Below, piece after piece: positions 39,380-39,439 of a stretch of 39,439 bases of DNA. Source of the stretch: a virus. The notes under the pieces are model-generated. The model saw only the letters and a list, made by a program, of their open reading frames with translations. It did no database searches and was not told the origin of the DNA. The translations under genes were made by a program, and so were the position numbers. The first letter of the stretch is position 1, and each line of letters starts with the position of its first letter. The stretch is taken from positions 1 to 39,439 of the IMG/VR virus record IMGVR_UViG_3300028398_000010; one strand, written 5' to 3'.

Positions 39380-39439
39380 AATTGCAATCCAACAAAACAT
39401 AATCAAACAAACATCAATAAAAAACAACATAAAACAACA
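39380..39439. other. A/C-rich tail of the window
   Basis: The last 60 bases are almost free of G, with runs of A broken by C and T. No gene or promoter is apparent. It might be the end of a genome, a contig edge, or a replication-terminus-like unwinding region; the sequence alone does not decide. Confidence 0.3.

Overview
The window reads as a nearly complete, lambda-type siphophage genome (or the virion-side copy of one) of about 39 kb. It has lambda-family packaging, head and tail genes in canonical order, then a lysis block, a reversed accessory/recombination block, and a replication block. Isoleucine is written mostly as ATA and arginine mostly as AGA/AGG, and the DNA is AT-rich. This fits a Campylobacterota host (Sulfurimonas/Sulfurovum/Campylobacter-like), but that is an inference from codon style only; no host gene is present. 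I see no integrase, lambda-type CI/Cro repressor, tRNA, rRNA or CRISPR array.

Left part, 1-24218, + strand. A GC-rich left tip that could be a cohesive end is followed by a promoter with no room for a leader. Then come terminase small and large subunits, a gpW-like joining protein, portal, S49 head protease, a separate coiled-coil scaffold, gpD-type decoration protein and gpE-type major capsid. Head completion and tail-end genes follow, then tail tube (with an inserted domain), the G/GT frameshift pair, tape measure, gpM, gpL (Fe-S cysteines), gpK-like NlpC/P60, a TipJ/gpJ-like host-specificity protein and a tail fibre. The lysis block contains a permuted papain-like hydrolase, GH24 lysozyme, coiled-coil/one-TM protein and 3TM-type holin. 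It is followed by several probable receptor-binding or decorative virion proteins, including one with sixteen 14-16 residue repeats.

Middle part, 24209-31467, - strand. This is a tightly packed accessory operon, probably early. It holds SSB, a possible Rad52-like annealing protein, a Gp157-family protein, a left-handed beta-helix protein, a ribbon-helix-helix regulator and many small proteins. Five of its genes are under 65 residues; one is a ribbon-helix-helix protein, and the others are single-span membrane proteins or Cys-rich.

Right part, 31468-38815, + strand. A divergent control region contains a candidate short terminated RNA and precedes an HTH protein. Next is a roughly 330-base non-coding element that folds into several long helices, in which every imperfect pair in the three main helices is G-U in the + sense. 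A replication protein, a DnaB-like helicase split into two overlapping genes, an SNF2-type helicase paired with a DNA methyltransferase, an HNH protein, a DUF1064 nuclease and small hypotheticals follow. The final 620 bases carry a decayed HAD-phosphatase pseudogene between copies of a 15-bp direct repeat, then an A/C-rich tail.

The most promising candidate for something undescribed is the structured element at about 31953-32288. Next are the matched leaderless promoters at 129 and 2891, the 14-residue-repeat fibre, and the split DnaB.
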